Shown: positions 1 through 6,037, numbered from the stretch's first letter. The stretch is DNA of 7,065 bases from Chloroflexota bacterium (GCA_017885485.1 JAFNFZ010000211.1:9658-16722), one strand, 5' to 3'. Notes: generated from the letters alone by a model not told the origin. Made by a program: numbers and translations.

Positions 1-2
1 AA

Positions 3-16
3 TTGACATATGTCAA
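3..16. promoter_or_regulatory. Perfect 14-bp palindrome with promoter-like boxes
   Basis: TTGACATATGTCAA is a perfect inverted repeat. Its left half is also a consensus -35 box (TTGACA, 3-8), followed 16 nt later by TATCAT (25-30), a five-of-six match to a -10 box. This could be a promoter with an overlapping operator for a transcript running towards the tRNA gene. It lies at the window edge and no gene start follows closely, so the role is uncertain. Confidence 0.3.
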
Positions 17-61
17 GACCATTCTATCATAAACGAGTCATAGTTCCGCAGGCCGTTTCGG

Positions 62-91
62 TTGCCCGCGTTCTGGAATGGGTGCTAAAAT
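62..91 (+). promoter_or_regulatory. Likely promoter of the tRNA-Arg gene
   Basis: A TTGCCC box (62-67) is followed after 18 nt by TAAAAT (86-91), which is preceded by TG at 83-84 and so forms an extended -10 element (TGCTAAAAT). Transcription would start near 98, leaving a leader of about 43 nt before the mature tRNA at 141. No other convincing promoter lies closer to the tRNA. Confidence 0.5.
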
Positions 92-140
92 GTGGTCTGA
101 CAGCAGACCCGTCGCAGATGGGCTCGCTTCCAGACTGCGT

Positions 141-217
<77 letters not shown>

Positions 218-328
218 GCGTCAATTGCTCGTAAGTCCCTGGCCCCCGAAACCCTGGCTTTCTTGCCATTTGGCCCTCTTTTCTCGGCAGTTCTCATTCG
301 ATTTACCCCTTCCTATTGTCGCTCCAGA

Positions 329-364
329 ATTTGCTTAACTCTCCCTCGACGATTTTGCTTAATT
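329..364. repeat. Short direct repeat in the gap after the tRNA
   Basis: The gap 218-367 has no convincing gene. Within it TTTGCTTAA occurs at 330-338 and again at 354-362, each followed by a pyrimidine and TC, 24 nt apart. Paired short repeats beside a tRNA could be recombinase arm-type sites or simple chance; the A/T-rich copies may also lie in the 3' end region of the opposing minus-strand transcript. Confidence 0.25.
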
Positions 365-367
365 CAC

Positions 368-1402
368 TTAGACCCTTCTGATACGACCCATCCTTTTCTT
401 GGTTCCTCCTTTCCTTTTCGTCTTAGTGGCAGTCCTTGTTTTCGCTCCAGGCAAGAGCTTGCTGTAAGCCATCCTCAAGCCACGCACGGTCTTGTATGCC
501 TGCTCAGGGTGCTTCTTATTCCACTCTGCCAGTATCCACGGCCATGTCTTGGCTGGTCGATACTGCTTCGCAAATACGAATACCTCAACCCCCTTGTCTG
601 TCAGTGGTCGCTTCCGCCCCTGCTTAGGTCTCATGCCGGCCAGTATCTTGGTAATGTCCTCACGGCTGACAGTATTCGTGCCGATTTCCAGTTCCCACCA
701 CTGCCTTATCTCAGTGGAACGGCTGTGCAGTTGGAAACGTGGCGTCAGAGTCTTTGCCCCGGCCAGGACGAACATCAGGGCGTTTGCCTCATGCCAGCCG
801 GTCTGTTCAGCCAACTCCTCGACGCGTTTGGACAATAAGCGCAGCTTGCGATGGAATGACGCATCCACAGGACGCGCCCAGCGTGGTCCTGGCGGGTCTG
901 TCGGCAGGGCAGACGGATAGTATAGGAACTGCTTCTCAAATCGAACCTCCACGGTCAGCCCAGAAGCACTCGCCTCCTGACACAGCTTCACAATACGGTT
1001 CACCATCCCCGCCGCCTCTTGCTTCAGCCCCTCAGCCGGACCCATTGATTTGGCTTCCTTCTCAACCCACTTGATTGCAGTCGCCATATCCTTGAAAGGA
1101 ACCTTAGTCTTACCGAACACATCCTGGCGGATGGCTTCTGCCATTGGTCTGGCTCCCTCGCAGATGAGGTCCGACAGCGCCAAATCCGAGGAAGTCAGCG
1201 GCAGAGTGCTTTCCCCTTCGCGCTGCAACATCAAAGCTGCGATACTACTCACCCGAGACAAGGCGTCTCCAACGTGAGGGATTATGTCATAGGCCAGCTC
1301 GGCAGCAAGCTTCGCATAGCGCCGATACGCCTCAGGTACAGTCGGAACCGCCTCAGCTACGAACTCCTCTCCTGTTTGCCTCCGTAGAGCTTTTGGGTCC
1401 AT
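368..1402 (-). CDS. Uncharacterised element protein with basic C-terminal tail
   Basis: A 344-residue protein of unknown function. ATG at 1402 is preferred over a TTG at 1423 because GGAGG lies about 10 nt upstream of the ATG and the TTG has no good ribosome site. The N-terminal half is mostly helical. The centre has a pattern of the form LxxLxxRxxELxExxGWxExxALxFVLAG. The C-terminal third contains an RPLTDKGVEVFVF stretch and then TWxxxLxxWNxxHPxxxY, and ends in about 30 Arg/Lys-rich residues that suggest nucleic-acid binding. I recall this W-E-A-FVLtG plus TW-WN-HP-Y arrangement from uncharacterised proteins in mobile regions of Chloroflexota and Firmicutes; that is memory, not a search. 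It occupies the slot beside the tRNA where an integrase often sits, but there is no tyrosine recombinase R-HxxR-Y set and no serine recombinase start. It is divergent from the Xre gene. Confidence 0.85.
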   Translation of the reverse strand: MDPKALRRQTGEEFVAEAVPTVPEAYRRYAKLAAELAYDIIPHVGDALSRVSSIAALMLQREGESTLPLTSSDLALSDLICEGARPMAEAIRQDVFGKTKVPFKDMATAIKWVEKEAKSMGPAEGLKQEAAGMVNRIVKLCQEASASGLTVEVRFEKQFLYYPSALPTDPPGPRWARPVDASFHRKLRLLSKRVEELAEQTGWHEANALMFVLAGAKTLTPRFQLHSRSTEIRQWWELEIGTNTVSREDITKILAGMRPKQGRKRPLTDKGVEVFVFAKQYRPAKTWPWILAEWNKKHPEQAYKTVRGLRMAYSKLLPGAKTRTATKTKRKGGTKKRMGRIRRV

Positions 1403-1426
1403 CTGGGGAACGCCTCCATGCAATAT

Positions 1427-1474
1427 CTGTTACCTATTGTAACCTGAAAACTGAAGAAAGCAAGTGGTTAACAG
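1427..1474. promoter_or_regulatory. Candidate operator region between divergent genes
   Basis: GTTAC (1429-1433) and GTAAC (1439-1443) form a 5-bp-arm inverted repeat around CTATT. A wider pair, CTGTTA (1427-1432) and TAACAG (1469-1474), places a matching half-site at each side of the intergenic region; the right copy is part of GTTAAC. The spacing suits a lysogeny-type switch in which the Xre protein controls both directions. Binding by that protein is inferred from position only. Confidence 0.4.
1436..1463 (-). promoter_or_regulatory. Candidate promoter for the minus-strand gene
   Basis: Read on the minus strand, TTGCTT (1463-1458) is followed after 16 nt by TACAAT (1441-1436), a five-of-six -10 box. 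The start site would be near 1430, about 28 nt before the ATG at 1402. The -10 box sits inside the GTTAC-N5-GTAAC inverted repeat, so binding there could block the promoter. Confidence 0.45.
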
Positions 1475-1489
1475 TTGAGGAGGTACGAG

Positions 1490-1702
1490 ATGTTTCCAAA
1501 CACCATAAGGGATAGGCGCGAAGCTCTGAATCTCAGTCAGTCGCAGTTGGCCCGTCTGGTCGGAGTGTCTTCGCAGGCTCTGTGGCCGGTTGAGGCTGGA
1601 CAGCGACCGCCCTGGCCTGCTCTGAGGAAGCGACTGGCAAGCACTTTGGGATGCTCCGAGAGCGAGTTGTTCCCAGCGGAGACTGCCAGCGCCAGGAAGT
1701 GA
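1490..1702 (+). CDS. Xre-family helix-turn-helix regulator
   Basis: A 70-residue DNA-binding protein that is almost entirely one HTH_3/Cro-C1 domain. IRDRREALNLSQSQLARLVG (residues 6-25) gives helix 1 and the start of the HTH. SSQALWPVEAGQRPP follows as the recognition helix with the family's VEAGxR end. LRKRLASTLGCSESELFP is the closing helix typical of this family. The start is the ATG at 1490 because GAGGAGG (1477-1483) lies 6 nt upstream; an upstream in-frame TTG overlaps that ribosome site. A Trp-Pro in the recognition helix, where small or polar residues are usual, is unusual. It heads the rightward gene set and is divergent from the 368-1402 gene, which fits a repressor of an element. 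Its targets are not shown by the sequence. Confidence 0.9.
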   Translation: MFPNTIRDRREALNLSQSQLARLVGVSSQALWPVEAGQRPPWPALRKRLASTLGCSESELFPAETASARK

Positions 1703-1766
1703 CCCAGAAAGAAGAAAGCCCCGGCCCTCAGGTGGTGCCGGCGGGTCGAGGCTCAGAGGAAGGGTA

Positions 1767-2135
1767 ATGATGACTGAACGTGATTATAACACAAGTAACG
1801 ACATCGACGTAACAGCAGGGGGGCGAATAGTGGGACGGGTAGTCGGTGAGAGGTTCGTGAAGCGATGCAGAGCAAGCATCCACCAGTTGAAGACACCGCC
1901 GGGTTGGGCGCTGGATTCGCAGAGCTTGACCGATGCAGAATCCTACGGTGCCAGAGTCGTCGAGATTCACGATACCGAGACTAGCATCACCTATGCGGCG
2001 ACCATTGAGCGAATACGCAACAAGGGCTTTGCGTTCAACCGGGGATTCGGCCAACAGATTTGCCTCCCCCTACAGCACTGGGTTGTCGAGCATCCGGGGG
2101 CACGGCAGTTGGCTCTCTCGATGGAGGCAGCATGA
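1767..2135 (+). CDS. Hypothetical protein before the CHC2 gene
   Basis: A 122-residue soluble protein that I do not recognise. It starts with two Met codons (1767 and 1770), both served by GAGGAAGGG at 1756-1764. The sequence predicts mixed beta strands, for example a GGRIVGRVVGERFVKR segment near residues 18-33 and RVVEIHDTETSITYAATIE in the middle, without membrane segments or cysteine clusters. Its TGA overlaps the ATG of the next gene as ATGA, so it is probably co-translated with the CHC2 protein and may act in the same replication or control step. The 64-nt gap before it has no obvious promoter, so it is likely transcribed with the Xre gene. Confidence 0.75.
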   Translation: MMTERDYNTSNDIDVTAGGRIVGRVVGERFVKRCRASIHQLKTPPGWALDSQSLTDAESYGARVVEIHDTETSITYAATIERIRNKGFAFNRGFGQQICLPLQHWVVEHPGARQLALSMEAA

Positions 2136-2667
2136 CCGACGCACTTGTTGACTATCTAGCTTCCTTCGACATCCGCAGGTTGTCCACTGATGAACTGAAC
2201 ACAGAGTTGGAATACGCTCAACGAGAACTGGCGGACCCAGACACTCACGACGGTTACAGGGAATATCAGACCAAGAGGGTCGAAGCCCTGTCCACGGAGA
2301 TGAGACGCCGACAACATCTCGGCGTGACCGTGAAGGGAAACGGGATAACCTCCGAGTTCATCCAAGACCTCAAGAGGCGAGTGGACATCCGAGACATCTT
2401 CAACGATGTGCTGAAAATCCTGGTCATACCCTCTGGGACTGGACGCGAGAGGTCGCTTGCCCAGCACGCAGCGACCGACATCCGAGCGGAGTTATCTACA
2501 TTCAGGAGCAGCGCTATTTCTGTTTTCAATGCCGTTGCGCTGACGATGTTTACGACTGCCTGATGGCCTTCAAAGGAATGACATTCATGGAGGCTGTTGA
2601 TGCTGTGGCGGGGTATCTCGGAGAGGAATTGCCCAGGCAAAAGCAGACCGTGGGGTTTGAGCCATGA
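2132..2667 (+). CDS. DnaG-type CHC2 zinc-finger protein, interrupted by a -1 frameshift
   Basis: This is a stand-alone primase-type zinc-binding protein, probably helping a replicative helicase or primase recognise DNA. The initial frame runs from ATG 2132 to a stop at 2563. It ends its recognisable part at EFIQDLKRRVDIRDIFNDVLK, the usual lead-in to the DnaG zinc domain (compare DIVDLI in E. coli DnaG). The rest of the domain is in the -1 frame: ACPARSDRHPS, then RYFCFQC, then GMTFMEAVDAVAGYL, ending at TGA 2665-2667. Joined at the AAAA run 2414-2417, the product is 178 residues with Cys110, Cys131 and Cys134. The 21-residue Cys-Cys interval and CxxC equal those of E. coli DnaG (C40, C61, C64); the ligand His is replaced by Arg113, with a nearby His117. 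No TOPRIM domain follows. The frameshifted end overlaps the next ATG as ATGA, which supports it as the real end. A one-base deletion or error is most likely. Confidence 0.75.
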
Positions 2668-3881
2668 ACAAACCGACACTGAGCAAGTCGGGCGGGCTGT
2701 ACCGGCTGGAATGGGCCGCAGAACACGTAACCATAGAGGTTGACCGCATCTCCGAACACGGCGATGAGATACGAGGTCAATTGACAGTAGTCTCCACGAC
2801 CAACTGCGACCCCCGGATTCTATCTCAGTTCTCCTACAACTTCGGCTCGCTGGCTGCCAGAGACAAAGCGGCGAGACATCTTGCGGAGTATTTGAACCTG
2901 GAATGGAAGCCCCTCCTAGAGATGGCCTCCTATGAAGTCCTCAAGCATATCCGACAAGGCGAACCCCCTGTTATGGTGGGCGCTCAACCGATAACAGAGG
3001 ACGCCTACCGCCTGTATCCGTTCCTACAGGAAGGGGAACCAAACATGCTTTATGGCCGCGGAGGCAGCGGGAAGACGACTTTCGCCGTCATGTGCGCCCT
3101 CCTGGTGACTACTGGTGAAACAAGATACGGGCTACAGACAGAAGGGGGCAACGTAGCATGGTTTGACTTTGAATGGAATTCCAGGCCAGTAAACAACATC
3201 GCTGCGAAGCTGAATGACGGGCTGGGGCTTTCCTGTGATACCGAATTCACCTATCGGCGGTGCTATCTACCCCTCGTCCATGACCTAACGGCGATACAGC
3301 GAATTGTATTGGAGACGGGTGCCAAACTCATCATCGTGGACTCCCTTGGCGCTGCTCTTGGCGACGACCCCCAACAACCGGCGGCGGTGCTCAAATACTT
3401 CATGGCGCTCAGGTCTTTGGGGGTGACCAGCCTAACCATTGACCACACAGCGAAAGAAAACACCGGGCCTTTTGGCAGCGTTTACAAAATCAACAGTAGC
3501 CGCAACATCTGGGAGGCGATGAAAGGGACTGCCACTGGTGAGAACAGCATGGCTCTGGGGTTGCACCATCGCAAGGTAAATTCCGGGCCACTCCTCAAGT
3601 CATGGGGGTTCCAGTTCGAGTATCAGCCAGGCAGCATCATCCCGAAGCCGTGCGACATCCGCAGCATCCCCGACATAGTGGCGGGGATGAGCCTCGTAGA
3701 CCAGATGCAGGTGGCTCTCTCCAGAGGGAAGATGACACCCGCAGAGCTGGGGCAGGAACTCAACAGAACCGCAGCCGTCATATCAACAACCCTTAGTCGC
3801 TACAAGGAGAGGTTCGTGAGTTGCGGCAGCGGTAAGTGGGGAAACAAGGCGGATGAACCCAACAATGAGGCCAATTCATGA
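2664..3881 (+). CDS. RepA-like AAA+ / RecA-fold ATPase (probable replicative helicase)
   Basis: A 405-residue P-loop ATPase of the RepA / AAA_25 type, a group that includes hexameric plasmid helicases. Residues 1-100 form a variable N-terminal part. Walker A is GRGGSGKTT (131-139). WFDFEW (166-171) follows as the next core strand. Walker B is KLIIVDS (221-227) with Asp226. TIDHTAKE (258-265) matches the conserved DH motif of RepA proteins, and GSVYKINSSRNIWE (271-284) corresponds to the following GS-R segment. Residues 343-385 form a helix-turn-helix or winged-helix tail (TPAELGQELNRTAAVISTTL), suggesting DNA or origin binding. The start is fixed by the ATGA overlap with the CHC2 gene; the ribosome site is weak, so translational coupling is likely. 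With the CHC2 protein it forms a likely replication module. A RecA-like regulatory ATPase is the alternative. Confidence 0.88.
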   Translation: MNKPTLSKSGGLYRLEWAAEHVTIEVDRISEHGDEIRGQLTVVSTTNCDPRILSQFSYNFGSLAARDKAARHLAEYLNLEWKPLLEMASYEVLKHIRQGEPPVMVGAQPITEDAYRLYPFLQEGEPNMLYGRGGSGKTTFAVMCALLVTTGETRYGLQTEGGNVAWFDFEWNSRPVNNIAAKLNDGLGLSCDTEFTYRRCYLPLVHDLTAIQRIVLETGAKLIIVDSLGAALGDDPQQPAAVLKYFMALRSLGVTSLTIDHTAKENTGPFGSVYKINSSRNIWEAMKGTATGENSMALGLHHRKVNSGPLLKSWGFQFEYQPGSIIPKPCDIRSIPDIVAGMSLVDQMQVALSRGKMTPAELGQELNRTAAVISTTLSRYKERFVSCGSGKWGNKADEPNNEANS

Positions 3882-3898
3882 AGGATTCAACATCTCAT

Positions 3899-3928
3899 AA
3901 CAGGGGGTATTTAATACACCCCCCTGTT
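3899..3928 (+). terminator. Hairpin terminator after the RepA-like gene
   Basis: AACAGGGGG (3899-3907) pairs with CCCCCTGTT (3920-3928) in a 9-bp stem with a 12-nt A/T-rich loop, followed by TGTTTG. It lies 18 nt past the stop of the ATPase gene. The U-rich tail is short, so termination may be partial. Confidence 0.6.
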
Positions 3929-3931
3929 TGT

Positions 3932-3986
3932 TGAGACTATCAATTAACAGGTCTAAACAGTGTTAGGAGTGTTATGAGACTATCAA
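3932..3986. repeat. Direct repeats after the RepA-like gene (possible origin or control site)
   Basis: The 12-mer TGAGACTATCAA occurs at 3932-3943 and 3975-3986, 43 nt apart. Between them the 9-mer GTGTTA[G/T]GA occurs twice in tandem (3960-3968, 3969-3977), and CTAAACAGTGTTAG (3953-3966) is an imperfect inverted repeat. A TTGAGA box at 3931-3936 resembles a -35 element, but the spaced TAAACA is a poor -10. Position next to a RepA-like helicase suggests an origin or the operator of the 4234-5954 operon; neither is shown. Confidence 0.45.
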
Positions 3987-4246
3987 ACCGTGGCAGGCCA
4001 CAGCATGACAAGAGGTTCAATCGCTTCCCGGGAACGTCGCCGTCGCGAGAGCCGGTCGCAAAGTGGCTGGGCCTCATCGGCGAGAACTCTGACCCCCTAT
4101 ACCCTCTCCGACAGGCGGGGCAAGACATGACTAGTAATCAGATGGTCACGCACAAACCGCTTAACAAAGTGCATATTCTCAAGCACGAAATTGACAATGG
4201 GTTAAGCAATATAACGGACTGGAGGAGGAAACGGTGGTTGCCATGA
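3974..4246 (+). CDS. Possible small CDS, low confidence
   Basis: An open frame of 90 residues fills most of the 352-nt gap between the ATPase gene and the next secure gene. ATG at 3974 has GGAG 4 nt upstream, and the frame ends 13 nt inside the next gene, as is common in this operon. The product is basic at both ends, has no recognisable domain and has an irregular composition. Its start lies within the direct repeats, so this stretch may instead be a non-coding control region. A shorter product from the ATG at 4127 is also possible. Confidence 0.35.
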   Translation: MRLSNRGRPQHDKRFNRFPGTSPSREPVAKWLGLIGENSDPLYPLRQAGQDMTSNQMVTHKPLNKVHILKHEIDNGLSNITDWRRKRWLP

Positions 4247-4476
4247 TACACAAGGTCGGGAAATACAGCGTCACATTGTCCACCCCTGACCTGGGCGATG
4301 GCAACGCTGAGGTGGTTTATCGCCCGCTGGTGGAAGTCGTCTGCCTGAACCAAAGCGATGTCAACGACCTGTCCAGGAAGTTGAAGCTCATGCTCCTGAA
4401 TGGCGTGAAGCCCCTGGTTACGGTCTTCGAACCCGATAAGACGAGGAGGTTTGGCTATGACCCTATCGAACCCTGA
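4234..4476 (+). CDS. Small hypothetical protein with a strong ribosome site
   Basis: An 80-residue protein that I do not recognise. The GTG at 4234 is chosen because GGAGGAGG (4221-4228), the best ribosome site in the window, is 5 nt upstream; the in-frame ATG at 4243 would be 14 nt away. The fold looks like alternating strands and one helix (VVYRPLVEVVCLN, then DVNDLSRKLKLMLLNG, then VTVFEP), without membrane segments or metal motifs. It opens a run of five overlapping or abutting genes and overlaps the next by 20 nt. The very strong ribosome site suggests high output, which would fit a small regulator or stoichiometric component, but this is inference. Confidence 0.65.
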   Translation: MVAMIHKVGKYSVTLSTPDLGDGNAEVVYRPLVEVVCLNQSDVNDLSRKLKLMLLNGVKPLVTVFEPDKTRRFGYDPIEP

Positions 4477-4834
4477 GCGACGGCGCTGCACGGCTACACG
4501 CAAGGACGGCAGCGCCTGCCAGGCGTGGGCTTCCAAGACTACCGGCTTCTGTCCCCTACATGGCCCGAACGCTTCTCAGATACATGTTGATGGGGGACTG
4601 TCCAAGACCAGGGCGCATATGCTGGAGACTCGCATGAATCCGAAGCTCAAGGACATCGTGCAGTTGTTGGGGATGGCAGCCAAACAGGTTCATGCAGGAC
4701 AAATCACACCGCAGCAAGGCAGCGCCCTTGCCTCCATTGCCACAGCCTTAATCCGAGCGGTGGAGAGCGCTGAATTAGAAATGAGACTGGCTGTCCTGGA
4801 AGTCAGGCTGAAGGGAGACCGAAATGAGTTTTGA
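4457..4834 (+). CDS. Small zinc-motif protein (CCCH) with helical C-terminus
   Basis: A 125-residue protein. The ATG at 4457 is chosen over an in-frame TTG at 4451 because GGAGG (4445-4449) lies 7 nt upstream. The N-terminus has Cys11, Cys21, Cys32 and His35 in the arrangement C-x9-C-x10-C-x2-H with DGSAC and GFCPLHG, a compact metal-binding pattern I recall from many phage and mobile-element proteins of unknown role. After residue 50 it is helical, and residues about 85-118 (IATALIRAVESAELEMRLAV and on) could form a coiled coil for oligomerisation. A DNA-binding regulator or a small-terminase-like or scaffold role are possible; no terminase large subunit is present to support packaging. It overlaps both neighbours (20 nt before, 11 nt after), so it is part of one operon. 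Confidence 0.75.
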   Translation: MTLSNPERRRCTATRKDGSACQAWASKTTGFCPLHGPNASQIHVDGGLSKTRAHMLETRMNPKLKDIVQLLGMAAKQVHAGQITPQQGSALASIATALIRAVESAELEMRLAVLEVRLKGDRNEF

Positions 4835-5129
4835 GCACAGGTTACGCAGAATCGAAGAACAGCAGCGCCTGCACGGCAGGGCAAAGGAGCGGCCCGCGAC
4901 CATCGAACGCAGAGCCGACGGAGAATACTACCTCTTGAGCGGTGCCGATAGGGCGCTCATCGGTGACGAAGCCGCATTTGAGAAGTGGAAGTCTGAGGGT
5001 AACCGCTGCGCCGTACTTCTCGAAGGCTTGACACCAACAGGAAGCGAACTTGTGCGGCGCATCGTCAGCGGCGAACGTACTGAACACAAAGAAAGGAATA
5101 ACAATGCCAAGAAAAGTCAAAACTATTGA
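4824..5129 (+). CDS. Small hypothetical protein, charged
   Basis: A 101-residue soluble protein that I do not recognise. The ATG at 4824 has GGGAG 6 nt upstream. It opens with a charged amphipathic helix (MSFEHRLRRIEEQQRLHGRA), follows with a short strand pair around EYYLLSG, and ends in a Lys/Asn-rich tail. It contains one Cys and has no membrane segment. It overlaps the zinc-motif gene by 11 nt and the next gene by 26 nt, so expression is probably coupled. The N-terminal helix resembles those of small structural or regulatory proteins in phage-like operons, which is not enough to assign a role. Confidence 0.65.
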   Translation: MSFEHRLRRIEEQQRLHGRAKERPATIERRADGEYYLLSGADRALIGDEAAFEKWKSEGNRCAVLLEGLTPTGSELVRRIVSGERTEHKERNNNAKKSQNY

Positions 5130-5598
5130 ACAGACACAGCAACAAACGCTTGAGATGATGGTTGCGGAGTGTGACTACAGGACACGAGACGCTGCACTGG
5201 TTGAATTAAACGGTCGCATCCAGCTGATACTGCACCCGCGGGCAACTTTCAGCCATGGCGGGGCGGCGCACTTTTTGCCCATACCGCAACCGCCCCGGGT
5301 TCGGATTAGCAGAGCTGGACTTCCCGAGCCAGGCGACGACAAGCAACAGAAGGCCTCTCAAGAGGAACTGCAAGCCGTCAGCCAGCGTGAAAGACAACTG
5401 AACGACCTAGCGCAGAAGGCTCGGAGCATGGCTTCCACGTTGTATGAGTGGGCGGTGGAGATGGGCAAGACTGAGGACAGGTTGCTCATCTCACCGCCAT
5501 TGACCGAAGCCGACAGGCCAGCCGTTGAGGACTACGTCGCAGAACATCAAAGATTTCTGAGAACGTGCCAAGCATGGTGCGAGAAGTTGAGGTTTTGA
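5104..5598 (+). CDS. Hypothetical protein, helical
   Basis: A 164-residue protein of unknown function. The start is the ATG at 5104, with AAAGGA (5091-5096) 7 nt upstream; an upstream in-frame ATG at 5050 lies deep in the previous gene and lacks a ribosome site. The N-terminus is Gln-rich (IEQTQQQTLEMM). The middle has a Pro-rich linker (FLPIPQPPRV). From about residue 85 it is helical with charged heptad-like spacing (EELQAVSQRERQLNDLAQKA), ending in an RFLRTCQAWCEKLRF helix with two Cys five residues apart. No catalytic motif is visible. It is followed after 2 nt by the next gene. Confidence 0.65.
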   Translation: MPRKVKTIEQTQQQTLEMMVAECDYRTRDAALVELNGRIQLILHPRATFSHGGAAHFLPIPQPPRVRISRAGLPEPGDDKQQKASQEELQAVSQRERQLNDLAQKARSMASTLYEWAVEMGKTEDRLLISPPLTEADRPAVEDYVAEHQRFLRTCQAWCEKLRF

Positions 5599-5600
5599 AG

Positions 5601-5954
5601 ATGGACAAGAGCATGAGTTATACCCGTGTCCGTACTGCGCCCGTGTCCCCCCGTGGCAACGTGCGCATCCTGGCGGAGGTCAAGGGCTTTGAATCCCGGC
5701 TGCTCAAGCGCCGCTCTCGGCTCCAGAACGAGGTCGGTGATGCCTGGGCAGAAGCCAAAGCATCCCCAACCATCGGGGGCAAGGTGGCAGGGTCCGTGAA
5801 GCAAGCATTCCGGGAAATCCAACTCGGTGCCGAATCTCCAGACCTGGAGCTTGGGCTGTACCTTTGCTCGAAGTTGAAGAGGGCAGACGGTATCTTGAAC
5901 CCCGCCCTGGACGTAGAGTTGCCCCTGCTTCGGCAGATTATGCAAAGGCTGTAG
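5601..5954 (+). CDS. Hypothetical protein, end of the small-gene operon
   Basis: A 117-residue basic, mostly helical protein that I do not recognise. The ATG at 5601 starts 2 nt after the previous stop and has GAGG (5589-5592) 8 nt upstream; the ATG at 5616 is an alternative. The segment ESRLLKRRSRLQNEVGDAW (near residues 32-50) is a strongly amphipathic helix, followed by a Gly-containing loop (IGGKVAGS) and two more helices. It is the last gene of the 4234-5954 run, and two GC-rich hairpins follow it. Confidence 0.6.
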   Translation: MDKSMSYTRVRTAPVSPRGNVRILAEVKGFESRLLKRRSRLQNEVGDAWAEAKASPTIGGKVAGSVKQAFREIQLGAESPDLELGLYLCSKLKRADGILNPALDVELPLLRQIMQRL

Positions 5955-5961
5955 TCGATGG

Positions 5962-6028
5962 CCGGGACGGGCGGTAGGTCCCGGTTGTCTGAAGGGGTGC
6001 CAGGTTGAAAGCCCTCCGCCTGGTGCCC
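5962..6028 (+). terminator. Two GC-rich hairpins closing the small-gene operon
   Basis: CCGGGAC (5962-5968) pairs with GTCCCGG (5978-5984). A second 10-bp stem joins GGGTGCCAGG (5995-6004) to CCTGGTGCCC (6019-6028) with two G-U pairs. Neither has a clear T-tract (CTCTATCT follows the second), so the pair may end transcription weakly or protect the 3' end. Confidence 0.45.
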
Positions 6029-6037
6029 TCTATCTAC

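Noticed and set aside
263..1277. Several plus-strand open frames across 263-1277
   Set aside because: They lie opposite the 344-residue minus-strand gene, overlap one another and are Ser/Pro/Cys-rich shadow translations. The minus-strand frame has a ribosome site, a promoter and a coherent domain pattern.
2405..2420. Programmed -1 frameshifting as the main explanation for the CHC2 gene
   Set aside because: The site reads CTG AAA ATC and lacks an X XXY YYZ slippery heptamer, and I saw no clear stimulatory hairpin or internal ribosome-like site. A one-base deletion in an A run is simpler, so programming is kept only as an alternative.
1728..2780. Minus-strand open frames opposite the 1767-2667 genes
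   Set aside because: They have no ribosome sites and irregular composition, and lie opposite ATGA-coupled plus-strand genes, one of which has recognisable CHC2 sequence.
5547..5945. A 132-residue minus-strand frame opposite the 5601-5954 gene
   Set aside because: The plus-strand frame has a ribosome site, follows the previous stop by 2 nt and has a helical, basic composition. The opposite frame is a Cys/His/Gly-rich shadow.
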